DNA of 64,000 bases, taken from contig CAJJDP010000003.1 of the NCBI GenBank assembly GCA_905182995.1, positions 501,820-565,819 of the forward strand. The letters run 5' to 3'. Positions 12,209 through 24,467 of this stretch are shown piece by piece. Source of the stretch: Paramecium octaurelia. Taxonomy: Eukaryota > Ciliophora > Oligohymenophorea > Peniculida > Parameciidae. Below the pieces are notes generated by a model. The model searched no databases, had not been told where the DNA came from, and saw only the letters and a program-made list of their open reading frames with translations. The first letter of the stretch is position 1; each line of letters starts with the position of its first letter. The position numbers were made by a program, and so were the translations under genes.

Positions 12209-12557
12209 ACTATGTAAAAACTCTTGAATGATGAATGAATTTTAATATATTTATTAATATCATTAAACCTTACACAATCAATGCTGAAAATTACTGCAAA
12301 ATTCAGAGTTTTAGTGATTGAAATGCAAATTCAATTTGAGTGAAAATTATATGGGATTTAAGCACTATTTTTATATATATGATGTTTCCCAAAAGTAAGA
12401 GATTTGCCATAACTGAGAATCAACCTACTTACAAATAATAATTGAGATTGTCAAGAGTGTCAATATTATTATTTTAAAAATTACATTAATTGAAATAATT
12501 AAAATTACAAATAATATGGTAATTTTCGAAGGTTTCAAAGAGATGCATTAGAAAAAT
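12209..12557. other. spacer without recognisable feature
   Basis: An AT-rich stretch of 349 bp between two minus-strand genes. It should hold the promoter of the gene ending at 12208 and the 3' end of the next one. I see nothing else. Confidence 0.4.
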
Positions 12558-13151
12558 TCATAGGTCATCTGATGGTTCCACTTCCCACCCAGTCGCTCCA
12601 AATCTCTCCTATATGGCGATTAAGGACTTGACCTTTATTTTTGCATTGTTGGGACTAGGTTAATTAATTGAACTATTAATCGTATATTAAGTCTCAGCTC
12701 TTTGTTTTCTTACGAGTTTTCTTTATGGATAAATTGATCTTTGAAAAGGGAAAATCAGAGTATCGCTCTACTCCTTCTAAGAAGTAACCTATTGAAAGAT
12801 CTAAGGATTGCCATAGTTAATATTGTCTAATTGTTTCGAGTATTTTTAGAACACCAATTTAGTTGGCATTTGACTATTGTCATCAGCAATCGAGCTACAT
12901 CTAGTTTTTATGGTGTCTAAAAATTTGTTTTTAGAGGGAGATGGTTTCTTTTCTGAATCCAATTAGTTTTTTGCAAAGATTAGGCTTCGTTTTCTCATTT
13001 TAATTCGATCGGATTCTTCAGGCAATTAGTATTTCATCTTGAGTAAAGCCATTCGAGTTGATTTTTTAAGCAGTTCTAAATTGATAGCACAATTAAATCT
13101 AAATCCCATTGTTTTCTAATTTGGAGAAACCTTATTGCTTTTCTAATTCAT
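12558..13151 (-). CDS. basic protein, unknown
   Basis: Intronless 197-residue frame. It is Lys/Arg/Ser/Gln-rich with a short helical segment near residues 20-50 (LLKKSTRMALLKMKYQLPEE). It ends in an ordered-looking tail (VKSLIAIQERFGATGWEV) that may be the conserved part. There is no signal peptide or membrane segment. I do not recognise the family. The gene is supported by the open frame, a good stop and typical Gln use of TAA/TAG. Confidence 0.6.
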
Positions 13152-13248
13152 TGTTGAATAATATTTATTTATTTGTTATTGTATTATTATTATTATTAAA
13201 ATAAACATGAAAAAACAATATTTATGAATCAAATTCTAATAAATCTTA

Positions 13249-14877
13249 TCATTTCATTGATACATTCACCTTTCTAAACTTAGTCTTTGCAACCTATTCC
13301 TCTGCTATATTCCTCAAAATAGATTTATTGTGCAGCAATTCCAAATTTGTCATCTTCTCATGAGCACTCTTATTTCTGCTCTATTCAATTTATTTCTTTA
13401 TATCCTCTTAGTTTTATTTATAATTATTTTTGACATACTACTATAACTTACAATACATACAAGTTATTTTTCTTTTTCTTTTTATGCGTAATTCATAAGT
13501 TCTAATTTTTGTTGAAGTAATAACAATTTTTATTCTTCCTCTTCTGATAACTTCTTTTATTATTTCTGTTCTATTTGCAATTACAATTATTGTTTTACGA
13601 GATCCATTTTTTCTTTTTCTTTTTATTTCTTAAACTACTATTGTTATCTATCATATTCTTCTTGTTTTTTTAATTACTCCAACATATACTTCCCTTCATT
13701 CTCTTCATTTTATTTTTATTTAGTCAAAACCTAATGACTGTAATTGCTCATGAACTATTTAATTTTTTCGTCCCTGTCCCTCTTCTATTATTCTCTCTTT
13801 TCATCATCCTATATCAGTTTCTATAATTATTATTATTACAATTTAGTATCATTGTCTTTCTAGAGTCTAAGTTCCTCTTATGCCTTTTATAATTATTCTA
13901 TTTTACTTTTTGACGCAATTATTCATTTTCTTTCAAAATTTACTAAAATTTATCTTTTTATTGCTATCTTTTTTTATTTAATTCTTAAGATTCTCTACTT
14001 ATTTCACTCTTTAGCTATTAGAGCATCTCATCATCTTGCAGTTTAGATTACTTCTAATGTTCCCTTCTAATCTAATTAATTTAAGAATTACTTCTTATGT
14101 TTTTCTTATTAAACTTACTCATCCCTTAATTTTTTCTCTTCTAATTGTTTAAGTTTGATCTATTCTTTCTTCTATTTTTCAAATTACTCAAACTCTTCTT
14201 TCCTTTATTGGTTTAATTGTATAAATTTTGCTTCTTTCAATGCTTCCTCTTTTTTCAACTCTGCCTTCTCTTTTAATTATTTATCTAAATCATCCTTTAA
14301 CTTCTATCTCAATTAGAGATCTTTTTATTTTCTTTCTTCCTATTCCTTTTAATATAAAGCTGTATCATATTTAATAATAGCTGCCCATTCATCCTATTCA
14401 TCATCATCCAATTAATAAACAGATTTCTATTTATTATCAGATGCTAATGAGTCTAACCTTGGAATTTCGGGAGGATTATTCCTTCTCTAAGTATTTTATT
14501 GTTCTAGTCCCTAAGTTAGAGTTTTAGTAGTTTATTTTGAGTTATTTTCATTTTTTTGTTTATCACCCATATTTTGTAACTATTGACTATTAGACTGCTA
14601 TTTTAAGGTTTTTATTATGGCTTCCTTCTCTATCTATTACTTCTTGACTGCCTCTTGTATCTCTGCTTTCAAAGCTCTTACACCGCTTTCATTAAATGAG
14701 GAGTATTTGGAAGTATAATCACGCACATAGCAAGTAATTAACTTATTTACATTTATTAAATACTTCCTTATCTATTGGCTTTTAACCGAATTCACTCAAG
14801 AGTTTATTGAGAATGAAATCAGAAATATTGGAAGATTGCTTCTGCTTGTCCTACTTTTTTAATTACCTTGGATACAT
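13249..14877 (-). CDS. Gln/Lys/Glu-rich coiled-coil protein
   Basis: A protein of 512 residues in five exons, with introns 14742-14763, 14067-14091, 13884-13906 and 13441-13460 (22, 25, 23 and 20 nt). The exon sum is divisible by three. After a short N-terminal region (residues 1-60, with the ordered motif ELITCVYRDY reduced to about 20 residues of helix), nearly the whole protein is a highly charged coiled coil with long KQ/EE runs. About residues 40-60 could form a small oligomerisation domain. No known family is identified; it resembles many ciliate filament or basal-body proteins by composition only. The 20-nt intron is at the lower size limit for Paramecium. Confidence 0.7.
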
Positions 14878-14945
14878 GTATATTAATTTGTAAATTATTG
14901 AAAGAATTTTATGTATAAAACTATGAAATGTAAATAATGCAACAC

Positions 14946-16887
14946 TCATTACTAATTCATTAAATTTTCTATGAGATTTTCGAAATTTCTTTATACACTT
15001 TCTAGAACCTTATTCTAATCCACAACATAATGTCTTTTTTCATTCTCAATATTTCTGTGTGTAATCTTCATTAAATTAAATGACTACCAGGATTTTATTC
15101 TTCATTTATGTCTTTGTATGATATTTATAATCCATTAATTTTTTTAATTTTGATTGTATGTCCACATAGGTCTTCTTCTTTAATCTGATATCAATTTATT
15201 GATCTAAAGGCAATTTATACATTTAAGGATTCTCAATTGGGTTTTCATCATTCTAACCACTTATCACTCCAAGATCAGATAAAATAAAGGGATTGGTTTT
15301 ATATTTAATATCATGAAAGATATCTTAAGGATGTATTTTTTTATTTCTTATAAAATCAAAGCATTTACTTTCTGATTTAACTTTTATATTATTATCATAG
15401 ATTTTTACATGAATGTTTTGGAGTGTAAATTTCAACTTCAAATTCTTAAGTCGATAAAATTTCTTATTAAATTCTTAGTCCATCCACTTACATAGCAGAA
15501 AACATTTTCATATGTGGATTTGATTCAAAGATAGAGTTTCTTCTGGTAGATGAAACCTTGGATTCATTAGTTGTTCTAGGATTGATCATAGTAGGAGATT
15601 CATTCTGTATTTCTTATTTAGAAATTTACAATATATCTTAAGGAAGAGGCAGATTTAATCTATTCAAAAGAGGAGTATTTATAGTTTCAGCGTAATTTCT
15701 GGTGAAATTTTTACTTAGGAAAATTTTGAGTGTGTCTGAACTCATTTAACGTAAGGGAGAACTCTCTATCTCATAATCATAGGTTATGGCTCTTTCATGA
15801 TAGTATTTAGTCTTGATAAATTGGAATAGTACTTTTTCGATGTCTCCAAGATAATAATAACAAACTCCCAGTTTGGAATAGACTTCATTTTCATAATCTA
15901 AGTCATTATTTAACCATGAGTATTGCAGACATTTCTTAAAGAATTTGATTCCAATCTCATATTATTACATTTTGATTGAACAATTCCCGAGTCCAATCAA
16001 AGATTTCATTTTATATTTATCCATAGTTTATTTTGCATAATTAGCCATGATCCTGGTTTAATTATGATAGAAGATTGCCCAATCAAGTTAAGATGTTGAT
16101 TCAAGCATGGAGGCAGAAAAACTAAGAGTTTCAATTAATGCAATAGGTGATAGAGTTCCTATAGAAAATGTTAAAATTTGTTAAGAAAAATCAATTAGCT
16201 AATTGAAATAGGATTATTACTTGGGTTTCTGCTTTGGATTTGACCAGGTCAATCAAACATTTTTGTTGCTTGTAAAGGTAAAATAGATAATTTTTTAATC
16301 CGATATTGGATATATTCAATATTTTAAAATAGATAACTTATTGCTTGATTTAAGGGTCGAATTTCATTCTTCTTTTCACTTCATAAGAATCCATATTCTC
16401 TTGAGTAACAATTAATTATTTCTATGGAGATCTGCCCCCTTATTGAAAGAGCCTGTTTTATAAGGATGGGATGGCGTTTCTATTGGTATCTTAAGGAGAC
16501 GAGTTTTATCTGTTATCTAGACTGAATTGAGAGTCCACTCTCCTTATGAGGTTGTTTTTGCTTGAATGAAAGGTGGATCTCATTTTAATTTGACCTCTGA
16601 AAGCCGAGCTTGAACCTGAGTCATATTCTGCTTCATTCATTCTATGAGTAGAATATCCAGTGCGTTGGGATGTGTTATAGGTTGTTCCACTTTGTAGTCT
16701 CGATTATTGTGATAATGACTATTGGGATGTTTGTGATTGTTTTATGAGGACATTCTTTAGTCTATCCGAGATTATTCAGTAATTCATACTTTTAAGAGTC
16801 TGCTAATTTGAATTAGACTGCACTCCTGAGACGTTTTTCTGAACTATCATTGGTTTTTAATTTGAGAGCAGAGGAAATCGGTCTCAT
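14946..16887 (-). CDS. TPR-repeat protein
   Basis: A protein of 613 residues. Introns at 16762-16789, 16199-16220, 15381-15408 and 15066-15087 close the frame exactly. The first ~165 residues are basic, Ser/Gln-rich and disordered. Residues about 215-350 contain two to three tetratricopeptide repeats (ALIGLGNCSIKM-type and a pair ending YSKLGVCYYYLGDIEK). The remaining ~260 residues are mixed, with a helix at the extreme C-terminus. TPR units bind partner proteins; no catalytic domain is attached. An internal Met at 16394 looks like a start but is in frame with the upstream coding exon. The start lies 49 bp from that of the divergent UPF3-like gene. Confidence 0.75.
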
Positions 16888-16936
16888 CCCTTTTATTATA
16901 TTATATTATTAGGTCAATTATTTATTATTCGTGAAT

Positions 16937-17648
16937 ATGATTCCCAAGAGAGCTTTAAATAAAGGGCCTCAAAGCTTCAAAGTGCACATAAGAAGATTGC
17001 CTCCACTTTTAAGAGAAGACGAATTCTATGCAACTATACAAGAATACTTGAATGACATAGTGATGAAATATTATGTGAAAGGCAAATTGAAGTAACAATT
17101 CCACCCATTATAAGAGAGTAGGAAAAAATAGATTCAAGATGCTACTTATTTTTCAACAGTGATGCTGCCATGAGTCGATTCATCCAAGGATACAAGAAGG
17201 TATTCTGCGATGAAAAAGGCCTCTATTATTAACCAGACATAGGAAAAGCTTTGCTTCAAAATCAATAGGATCTACTGAGAAATAAGCCCAAACCTTTGGA
17301 AGGCGAATTTTAGAAAACTGAACTCTACAAGAGATTTTTGAAGTTTTAAGAGGAGGAATAGCTACAATAATAAGAAATGGAAAATGCACAGACTCAGTAA
17401 TTAAAGGAAGAGCCAGTTAATCCAGAAGACAAACCAAAGAAATTCGAGAAAGTTAAAACTCATATCATTATGGAATTAGAGAAGGAATACTAGAAGAAGA
17501 AGGAATTGAAGACTTAAATAGACAATTTGACAACCACAAAAAATATCATCAAATTAAAGTGCGAAGAGGATGGGAGAATCATTGAAAGAACGTTTGTAAT
17601 TAAATAGATTATAAATTATAGATTTTCGTACCTAAGGCAAAAAATTGA
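16937..17648 (+). CDS. UPF3: UPF3-like nonsense-mediated decay factor
   Basis: A protein of 220 residues; introns 17092-17114 (23 nt) and 17596-17621 (26 nt). Residues about 14-105 match the Smg-4/UPF3 RNP-type domain: KVHIRRLPPLL, an acidic helix, a YLFFNS strand, then a helix and the YKKVFCDEKG strand corresponding to the UPF3 signature that ends in an EFAP-like turn. A basic/Gln helical tail and a short C-terminal segment follow. In other eukaryotes UPF3 bridges UPF2 and the exon-junction complex. This copy is very short and no clear EJC-binding motif was found. Known families support the fold; the role in NMD is inference. Confidence 0.7.
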
Positions 17649-17721
17649 ATGTGAATTAATTTAACAATCAAATATTAGTAAATAATTGAATGATCATTAT
17701 ATAAAACAAAAATCATATTAA

Positions 17722-19260
17722 TCATTCATTTCTTTCTTAGATAACCAACAATCCATTTTAATTTTACTATTTGTTATCCCCCTTTAATAAGACTTAAGTT
17801 TATGGATTATTAGGTCTATCTTATTCTGCCAGCTTTTCTAATGCTTGCTCATTCAAATCTTCTCTGCACATCGGACAGGTCTCATGCTTCTTCTCCACCA
17901 TCCATTAATGCAAACAATCAGCATGGAACACATGAACACAAGGAGTCACTCTACAAATTGATTCTGAATCATATTCTATTAAGCAAACAGTGCAAGCCTC
18001 AAATTGCTTAGGGTCTATCCTCTTCTCCTTAATCTTAGGATGATGACTTAAATTCTTCCATAGAATCTTCCTCATATAATGATCAAGTTATTATGAAGTT
18101 ATGCCAGTCTTTTATCCTCTCCTTTGCTATTATGACAATTATTATTAATTTGACTGAATCTCATTTTAAACCCTATTCCTCTGTCTATATCTTATTAAAG
18201 TAACTATAATCCAAGTAAGCACTAAGACCACAGCCAGAGAAACCAAGAAGTAAATAAGCATTAGGTTTGTATTCACTGACGAATCTCCGGATGGAACACT
18301 GATATTAAAATAAAATTAGCAGGTATCAGGAACTACGATTGTTAATAAAAGCCGATCAAACCTAATGACATTATAACTAAATACTACCTATATAAATCTG
18401 GATTATAATTCAATCCAGAAACGTCAATTATGAGTGATTTAGTTTTAGAATCTGAAGAAAATGAGAAAGAATAATTATTATAGTATGGAGTGGGTACTCC
18501 ATATTTAAAGTTTTCAAACATGAAATATACAAGTATTGAAGAGTACTCCGAAACTAGGATATTTGAAATTCCCACATCTAACAAAATAGTATCTAATTGT
18601 TTCGTTTATTCAAAATAAAAGTATTCTGTTCCACTTATTGTGATGTTTTCCAACTTTTTATCTATCATAATAGGAGTTGCCTTCCTGGAACAATCCAAAT
18701 CGACTCTATTTGCTTCGCATGCACAAGTACCTAAATTACAATAGCCCAAAGAAACTGAAGTGCAATCGTTAGGACATGGAGTAAGATCACTCTTCTTTAT
18801 TCTAATATTATATTAATAAGTTGTTTCTTCTTCTCTTTTTAAATTAGTTATATAAAATTTATCACCTGATCTAAATGAATTAGCTGGTATCACTATGTTT
18901 TGATAACTCTTGCGTAGATAATAACCATTGACATCAGCATATGTCGCCGATATTGTTTTGTTGTCTTTCATTGTAGGAAGACTGTTTTTACTAATTGTAA
19001 ATGACAAATTGACTTCACCATCTCCAGGAGCTAAGAATGTTAATCTTTAATTGAACATAAAATTACTCTATTTAAATATATTTCTAAGTGTCAACGGAAG
19101 TAACTTAAAAGAACATAGTTCCATTTGCTACTTCCTATATCACATAATAATCAGAATCCTCCAATTCAAATAATTCTCCATTTTCCAAGTAATCCTAATT
19201 GATATTTATCGTTTATATTCCTAATGCGGTTATAAAAAAGTAAAATAAAATGAGAATCAT
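17722..19260 (-). CDS. single-pass membrane RING-H2 E3 ubiquitin ligase
   Basis: A protein of 494 residues; introns 19104-19131 and 18362-18387 (28 and 26 nt). It starts with a hydrophobic signal peptide (MILILFYFFITALG). The large lumenal ectodomain includes an EGF-like Cys cluster near residue 190 (CPNDC ... GYCNLGTCAC), and a transmembrane helix follows near residues 335-357. The cytosolic tail carries a RING-H2 finger near residue 415 with CTVC, CVHVFHADC and CPMC ligands. The layout matches endomembrane transmembrane RING ligases (PA-TM-RING-like), though no PA domain is certain. Ubiquitin transfer is expected from the complete ligand set. Confidence 0.85.
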
Positions 19261-20021
19261 TTCCTTTTATTAATAATTTATTATCAATATAATTAGAATT
19301 TATTTCAAGTATTTCTAATTTTAATTCCCATCTCCCTTAGATCAATCGTGACCAACCCAAAATCCATTTCTACCATCCAAACTTTATACAATGAACTCCA
19401 TCTTACATTTCTAAAAATAGTTTTATTGAATTTCTCAATTCATAAAAAAAGATGATTAAACATATAAAGCAATTTTAATTAACTATTAAAATTAATTAAC
19501 CCAATTACTCAAGTATTAATATCTCAATTTATTAATTAATCTGATTTCTAAAATTAAAACCCTAAATAAACCTCATGAGGTTATTAGGACCCTATGACAA
19601 GCCCAATCCACTTAATCTTACTTAACTCATAAGGTTATGATGCCCTTATTAAAAAAAAAGCAGAAAGAATAGTTCAAATCTTACTGAATTTTAGTTAAAA
19701 TTAGAATGTTTTGGAATACAGTTCAACAATCAAATTAACATAATTATAATAATGATTATGATAAAAAAAACCCGCGAAAAATAATTTAAAGGTTAAGTGT
19801 TTAATTGAATCTATTTTAAAGAAACTCATATTGATGATCACTCTTTTGTCTGTTAAAATACTTATGAATCCAACAAAAATAGGATAAATATTTTATTAGA
19901 TATTTTCGTATAATAATTATATTTCAGTTTATCAAAAATTTACAACTAAGTTTTAGTTAAAAAATTTTGTTAGTATTTAAGATGAGACAGTGCATGGAAA
20001 TATTAATTAATTTGTTTGTAA
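19261..20021. other. divergent spacer upstream of the Piwi gene
   Basis: A region of 761 bp between the starts of the RING gene (minus) and the Piwi gene (plus). It contains a 14-bp perfect palindrome at 19569-19582 and a related, imperfect copy about 55 bp further on. The rest is AT-rich with no convincing gene. Both genes' promoters should lie here. Confidence 0.45.
19569..19582. promoter_or_regulatory. perfect 14-bp palindrome in a divergent promoter
   Basis: The sequence AACCTCATGAGGTT reads the same on both strands. A similar word (CTCATAAGGTTAT) lies at 19626-19638. Their position between two divergently transcribed genes suggests a dimeric factor site. This is inference from sequence symmetry alone. 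Confidence 0.25.
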
Positions 20022-22439
20022 ATGATTCAAAGAACACAAGGAATATAACTTAAAACTAACTTTCATGAAATTACTTTCCTTGCAGGAAGACCAATCTATG
20101 AGTATGAGTTGGAGATTATGAACTCAACTCCAGAATTAATCCAAGAAGCTTTTAGATAATATAGACCAAAAATTTTAGAATTGTTAACGAAATATATGAG
20201 TATTGATAATAAAATCTACTCGCCCAAAATAATAGATGGAATTGAAAAAGCAAGATCTAAACCTTTGGGAACATTACAAAATCAGGAAGAAGCTGAGTAA
20301 ATAGTATCAATCAAGCTTATTAATCGATTAAGTGAGAATCACATAAGCAAGAACTAAATAATTGCTAGATTAATAAAGCAAGTAATGAGAAATCAATAAG
20401 AAATGGTTTCTATTGGAAAAAGTGGGAGTAAATTATTCTGGTATTAAAAGAGTATTAGCTAAGAATAAAGCAAATTAGAAGTATATTATTGTATATAGTT
20501 GTAGATTTGGCCTGGAGTCGAATGCATTTATTAACCAAGTGCCTTCTAAAATTTTAAGCCTAAACTAGTAATCGATTGTGCATTTAAAATTCTAAGAAAT
20601 AAAACTGTTTTAGAGGAATTAAATTCAGGCCAAAACAAAATTGGAATTAATTTCGATAAAATTATTGGTTAGATTGTGATGACAACCTATAATAAAAAGT
20701 TTTATGAAATTTCTGGTGTAGAATTAACAATGACTCCAAAATCGACATTTCAAAATTAAAATGGTGAAGCTATCACTTTTGAGAGTTATTTTACTGCAAA
20801 GTATAATGTAAAATAAATCGAAAAATAACCTTTATTAAAAGCAATTGTGAAAGGAAAAAAGGATGAAAGTCAAAAGGAGATATATTTAATTCCTTCTCTT
20901 TGTTAAATGACTGGGTTGACTGCTGAAATGAGAAGTGTAATTTGATCTTATAATTTTTAGGACTTCCATTAAATGAAAAGAATATCAGAAATAACAAAAC
21001 CATCAGCTGAAGCTAGGATGAGAACTGCATAAGAGTTTATTGAATAACTTTAAACCTTAAACAAATATAATAAAAAGGAAGCATTAAAAGAATGGGGATT
21101 AGAGATTTAAAAAGACTGCATTTAGATCTAAGCTCAAAAACTTGACCCTGGACATATGTTGATGGGCAAAGATTTAAAATTAAATTTAGGAGATAACAGA
21201 ACGAATTTGGACAGACAAACACAAACTTAAATGTTTTAAACCCCTCCATAAAAATTGATTCTAGGAATTCTTTACAACAATACAAATTATGCCAAATAAT
21301 AGCTCAATTCATTTTTATAACATTTTGGTTAGGCTTGTGTGGAATTTCAATTTACTTCCTTTTATTAGCCAAAAGTCAGAGAGATGCGAGAAGAAACCGA
21401 ATTGGAATTGGACCGATAATTAAGAGATCTTAAGATTGAGGCTGATTAAAATTAATCACGAGTTAACTTTTTAATATTTTTGCTATCAGGTTAAAAGAAA
21501 AAGGCAAAGTTGTATAAGGCTTGTAAAAGAATCTCTATGGCTAATTTTGGTTGTGCATCCTAAGTAATCTTAGAAAAAACCCTATAGAGCAATACAAGAT
21601 CAATTGTAAATAAGATTTTAATTTAATTAAATGCAAAGATTGGAGGAACTCCATGGGCATTGGATGGCATACCTGATATATTTACAAATTAACCTACAAT
21701 GATTTGTGGAGTTGATATTTTTTCAAAGGCTGGAAGGAAAAGTCAATTAGCCTTTTGCAGCACCATTAATAGATATTTTAGTAGGTATTACTCTTAAGTA
21801 ATCACATCTGGAGAGTTTTGTTCACACTTGTAATAGTGCTTGAAGGCTGCCTTACTTGCATTCAGATAGGAATTATCAGTTTTTCCTAAAAATGTGATTA
21901 TATATAGGGATGGAGTAGGGGACGGCTAATAAGTAGCTGTATTAGGAACGGAGTTACCACAATATAAGCAAGCTTTATAAGAGTTAGAATTAAAAGATGT
22001 GTCACTTACACTTGTAATATGTAACAAAAGAGTTTCTGCAAAATTTTATACAGGAGGTTAAGGTAGACCAGAAAATCCACCTCCAGGAACTGTGATAGAT
22101 AATAAAATTATTACGAATGAAGATGCCATAAAGTTTTATTTAATATCTCAATAAAGTAGATAAGGAACTGTAACCCCAACTCTTTATAAAGTTCTTTATT
22201 CAGATTTGCAGGGTATTAATATTAATTTTAATCTAGGTATTGAGTAAAATATTAAAATTCTGACTTTCAAATTGTGCTGGCTGTTTTATAACTTTACCGG
22301 ATCAATCAAAATACCAGCACCAGTTCGTTATGCACATTGTCTCTGTAATTTTATTGGAGATAATTATGATGATAAGGATTAAATTAAATTCCTTCCACAA
22401 TCAGATTTAATACATCAAAAAGTGCTATTTTATATTTGA
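20022..22439 (+). CDS. Piwi-clade Argonaute (Ptiwi-like)
   Basis: A protein of 789 residues; introns 20937-20960 and 22213-22236 (24 nt each). It has N and PAZ domains (about residues 1-380), a MID domain and a full PIWI domain (about 500-789). The catalytic Asp-Asp-His set is visible: GVDIF near residue 565, YRDGVGD near 633 and VRYAHCL near 752. It is therefore expected to retain slicer activity. The SDLIHQKVLFYI C-terminus fits the usual hydrophobic Argonaute end. Ciliate Piwi proteins bind scan or small interfering RNAs that guide DNA elimination or silencing; which pathway this one serves cannot be told from sequence. Confidence 0.92.
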
Positions 22440-22499
22440 TTTTTATATAATAATTTATTAATCAATGTAAAGTATTTGAAAATGAAGATTGATTCAAGG

Positions 22500-23110
22500 A
22501 CAAAGATATATTAGAAAACATAGAATCTATATAATACTACATAAGATAAGATTGTTAAGAGTACACAATAAAGGGAGACTCAGAGGAATTAATTAATAAT
22601 CATAAGTCTTAGTTGTCTATTCAATAAAGCTCTATTAAATAGAGACTAAAGAATTTAAATCTTTAGATTAAAGAATTTATTATAATCAGTTAAGGATAAG
22701 ATTAATCATACTCATAAGTTATGATTATTTAATGATGAAAATACACTAGGCTTTTGATGGAGTTAAATTTCTTATCTATGGAATTGAGAATGGAATACTA
22801 TATCAATAAATTCTGGTTCAGATATTGTTAATTGTATAAATAACTAATTTATTTTACTAAAAAAATCAATTTATAATCTTATTTGAGTTCAATGCCTAAA
22901 ATAAGAACTATATACAATATGCAAATAAAACTATGCATTCAAAACTTGTTAAGAAATCCATTATATAATATGAATTATTGTATAATGATATGAAAAAGAA
23001 TACACAAAAAATATAATAATTGATGGAAATTTTAGGACGCTGCAAGATTTACGATTCTGAATTTAATTGCTTAATTAAAATTAACTAAATATTGATCACT
23101 TTCATATATT
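22500..23110 (+). CDS. probable gene with unresolved ends
   Basis: Between the Piwi stop and the RING gene the plus strand stays open for about 200 codons if one 32-nt intron (about 22723-22754) is assumed. The first part is Gln/Lys/Glu-rich and helical. The second begins AFDGVKFLIYGIENG and ends with a charged helix (MHSKLVKKSIIQYELL). I could not fix a start codon, and the frame runs on into the next gene without a TGA. It could be a small separate gene, extra 5' exons of the RING gene, or a decayed copy. No domain is recognised. Confidence 0.35.
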
Positions 23111-23142
23111 TATTTTATTTAAATTACATTCAAGAGTAACTT

Positions 23143-24150
23143 ATGAGCCATAGAAGTCTTTCTATTGACTATTCTGAAAAACTGGATACCTTTGGGGATG
23201 GTTGTCTTCCTGAAACTTAAGCAATGTCATCATTATTTTTGAATTACTTAAAGACTTAATCAATAAGCGAATCAGATTCTTTAAAAAAATCTAAAGAATA
23301 TTTGAAGAAGTTGTAGACTGCTATCGTAATATTGAGTTGGTATGAGGCGATAGCGTTTTTTGGTTGCATTACAACTATGATTATCAGTTATGAATTATAA
23401 TTAGTATACATTGCCATAGGACTATTTATCAAATTGTTAGCAATCATAAGATTAGCTAATTCAGCAAGAAAACAAAAAAAGTATGTTGGATTGAAATCTT
23501 CAATCACAAGAAAAGTTTTCATACATTTTTTAAAATAGAATATTAATTTTGATCCTGAAAATAGAATTGAAATAAGATTAATTGACCAAATTATTGCATC
23601 TAAATTGACTTTTTAGGTAATTCTTAAGGAATTTGTTAAATTTCATATAATAACTGTAATAATTATTGTATAAATAACAATAGTGATCTATGTTATTTAT
23701 TTTTAGTTTATTCTTTCAGAATTTTAGGGTAACAAATATCTAATTTTCTCTGAATTTGCATTAATTACACTACCACTTACGTTAACATTGATTGCATCGA
23801 TCTCAATTTTGATATTTATTGGATTTAACTCGTTAATCAACCTTATTCATCTGATAATTAGAGCAATAATTAAAGTATGTGTTTTTATTCCTCGTGTTTT
23901 GAGATCTTTATTCAAGATATTTAGAATAAAAAAGGAGAAACATTTTGTTTTGATGAAATATATTCACAATTCATTTACATAGAAAGACATTTGTTCTATT
24001 TGTCTATGTTCAATCTAAAATCAAGGCATTTTGTTACCATGCAAACACTTATTTCACATAAAATGTATTGAAAAGTGGTTTTTCGAAAATAACTCATGTC
24101 CGATTTGTAGATCAAAAATTACTAATTTAGACAAAAACCAAGAAGTATGA
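23143..24150 (+). CDS. multi-pass membrane RING finger protein
   Basis: Intronless 335-residue protein. The N-terminal ~60 residues are soluble. Hydrophobic segments fall near residues 63-100 (two), 165-190 and 205-245. A C-terminal RING-type finger (about residues 280-325) carries CSIC, CKHLFHIKC and CPIC ligands. The ligand order C3-H-H-C3 fits RING-H2 ubiquitin ligases anchored in internal membranes. It is unrelated in layout to the single-pass RING protein at 17722-19260. The Met at 23143 was chosen as start because the sequence upstream is AT-rich and poorly conserved in style. Confidence 0.85.
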
Positions 24151-24467
24151 AGGAAATAGTTTATGATGCTTATGATTAAAATAATATTTACTATATTAAT
24201 TAATTTTTAATTATAATTTTAAAGTAAATAAAAGATAATTAAAATTTACAATGCTATTATTTGTTCAAAATATGCCCAAATTATTATCAATTATTATTCA
24301 TTCAATTAAACAATATGAATAAAAAGGTATAATATAAATATTAGAATGAATAAAAATTGATTTTTATGATCAAATTTGATTGGTTAATTTTTGCATCATT
24401 TGGATTTATATCCCATATACAACCTCCACTTTTAAATTATATTAATATCAATTCAAAATAAACAAAA
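24151..24467. other. upstream region of histone H4
   Basis: A stretch of 317 bp with very high AT content upstream of H4. A CCCATATACAACC segment around 24412 is the only GC-richer patch and could be part of a promoter. No gene is seen. Confidence 0.4.

Noticed and set aside
14946-16394. Start of the TPR gene at the internal Met (16394)
   Set aside because: The upstream frame continues in phase through a canonical 28-nt intron to a better start at 16887, and a separate gene there would have no stop codon.
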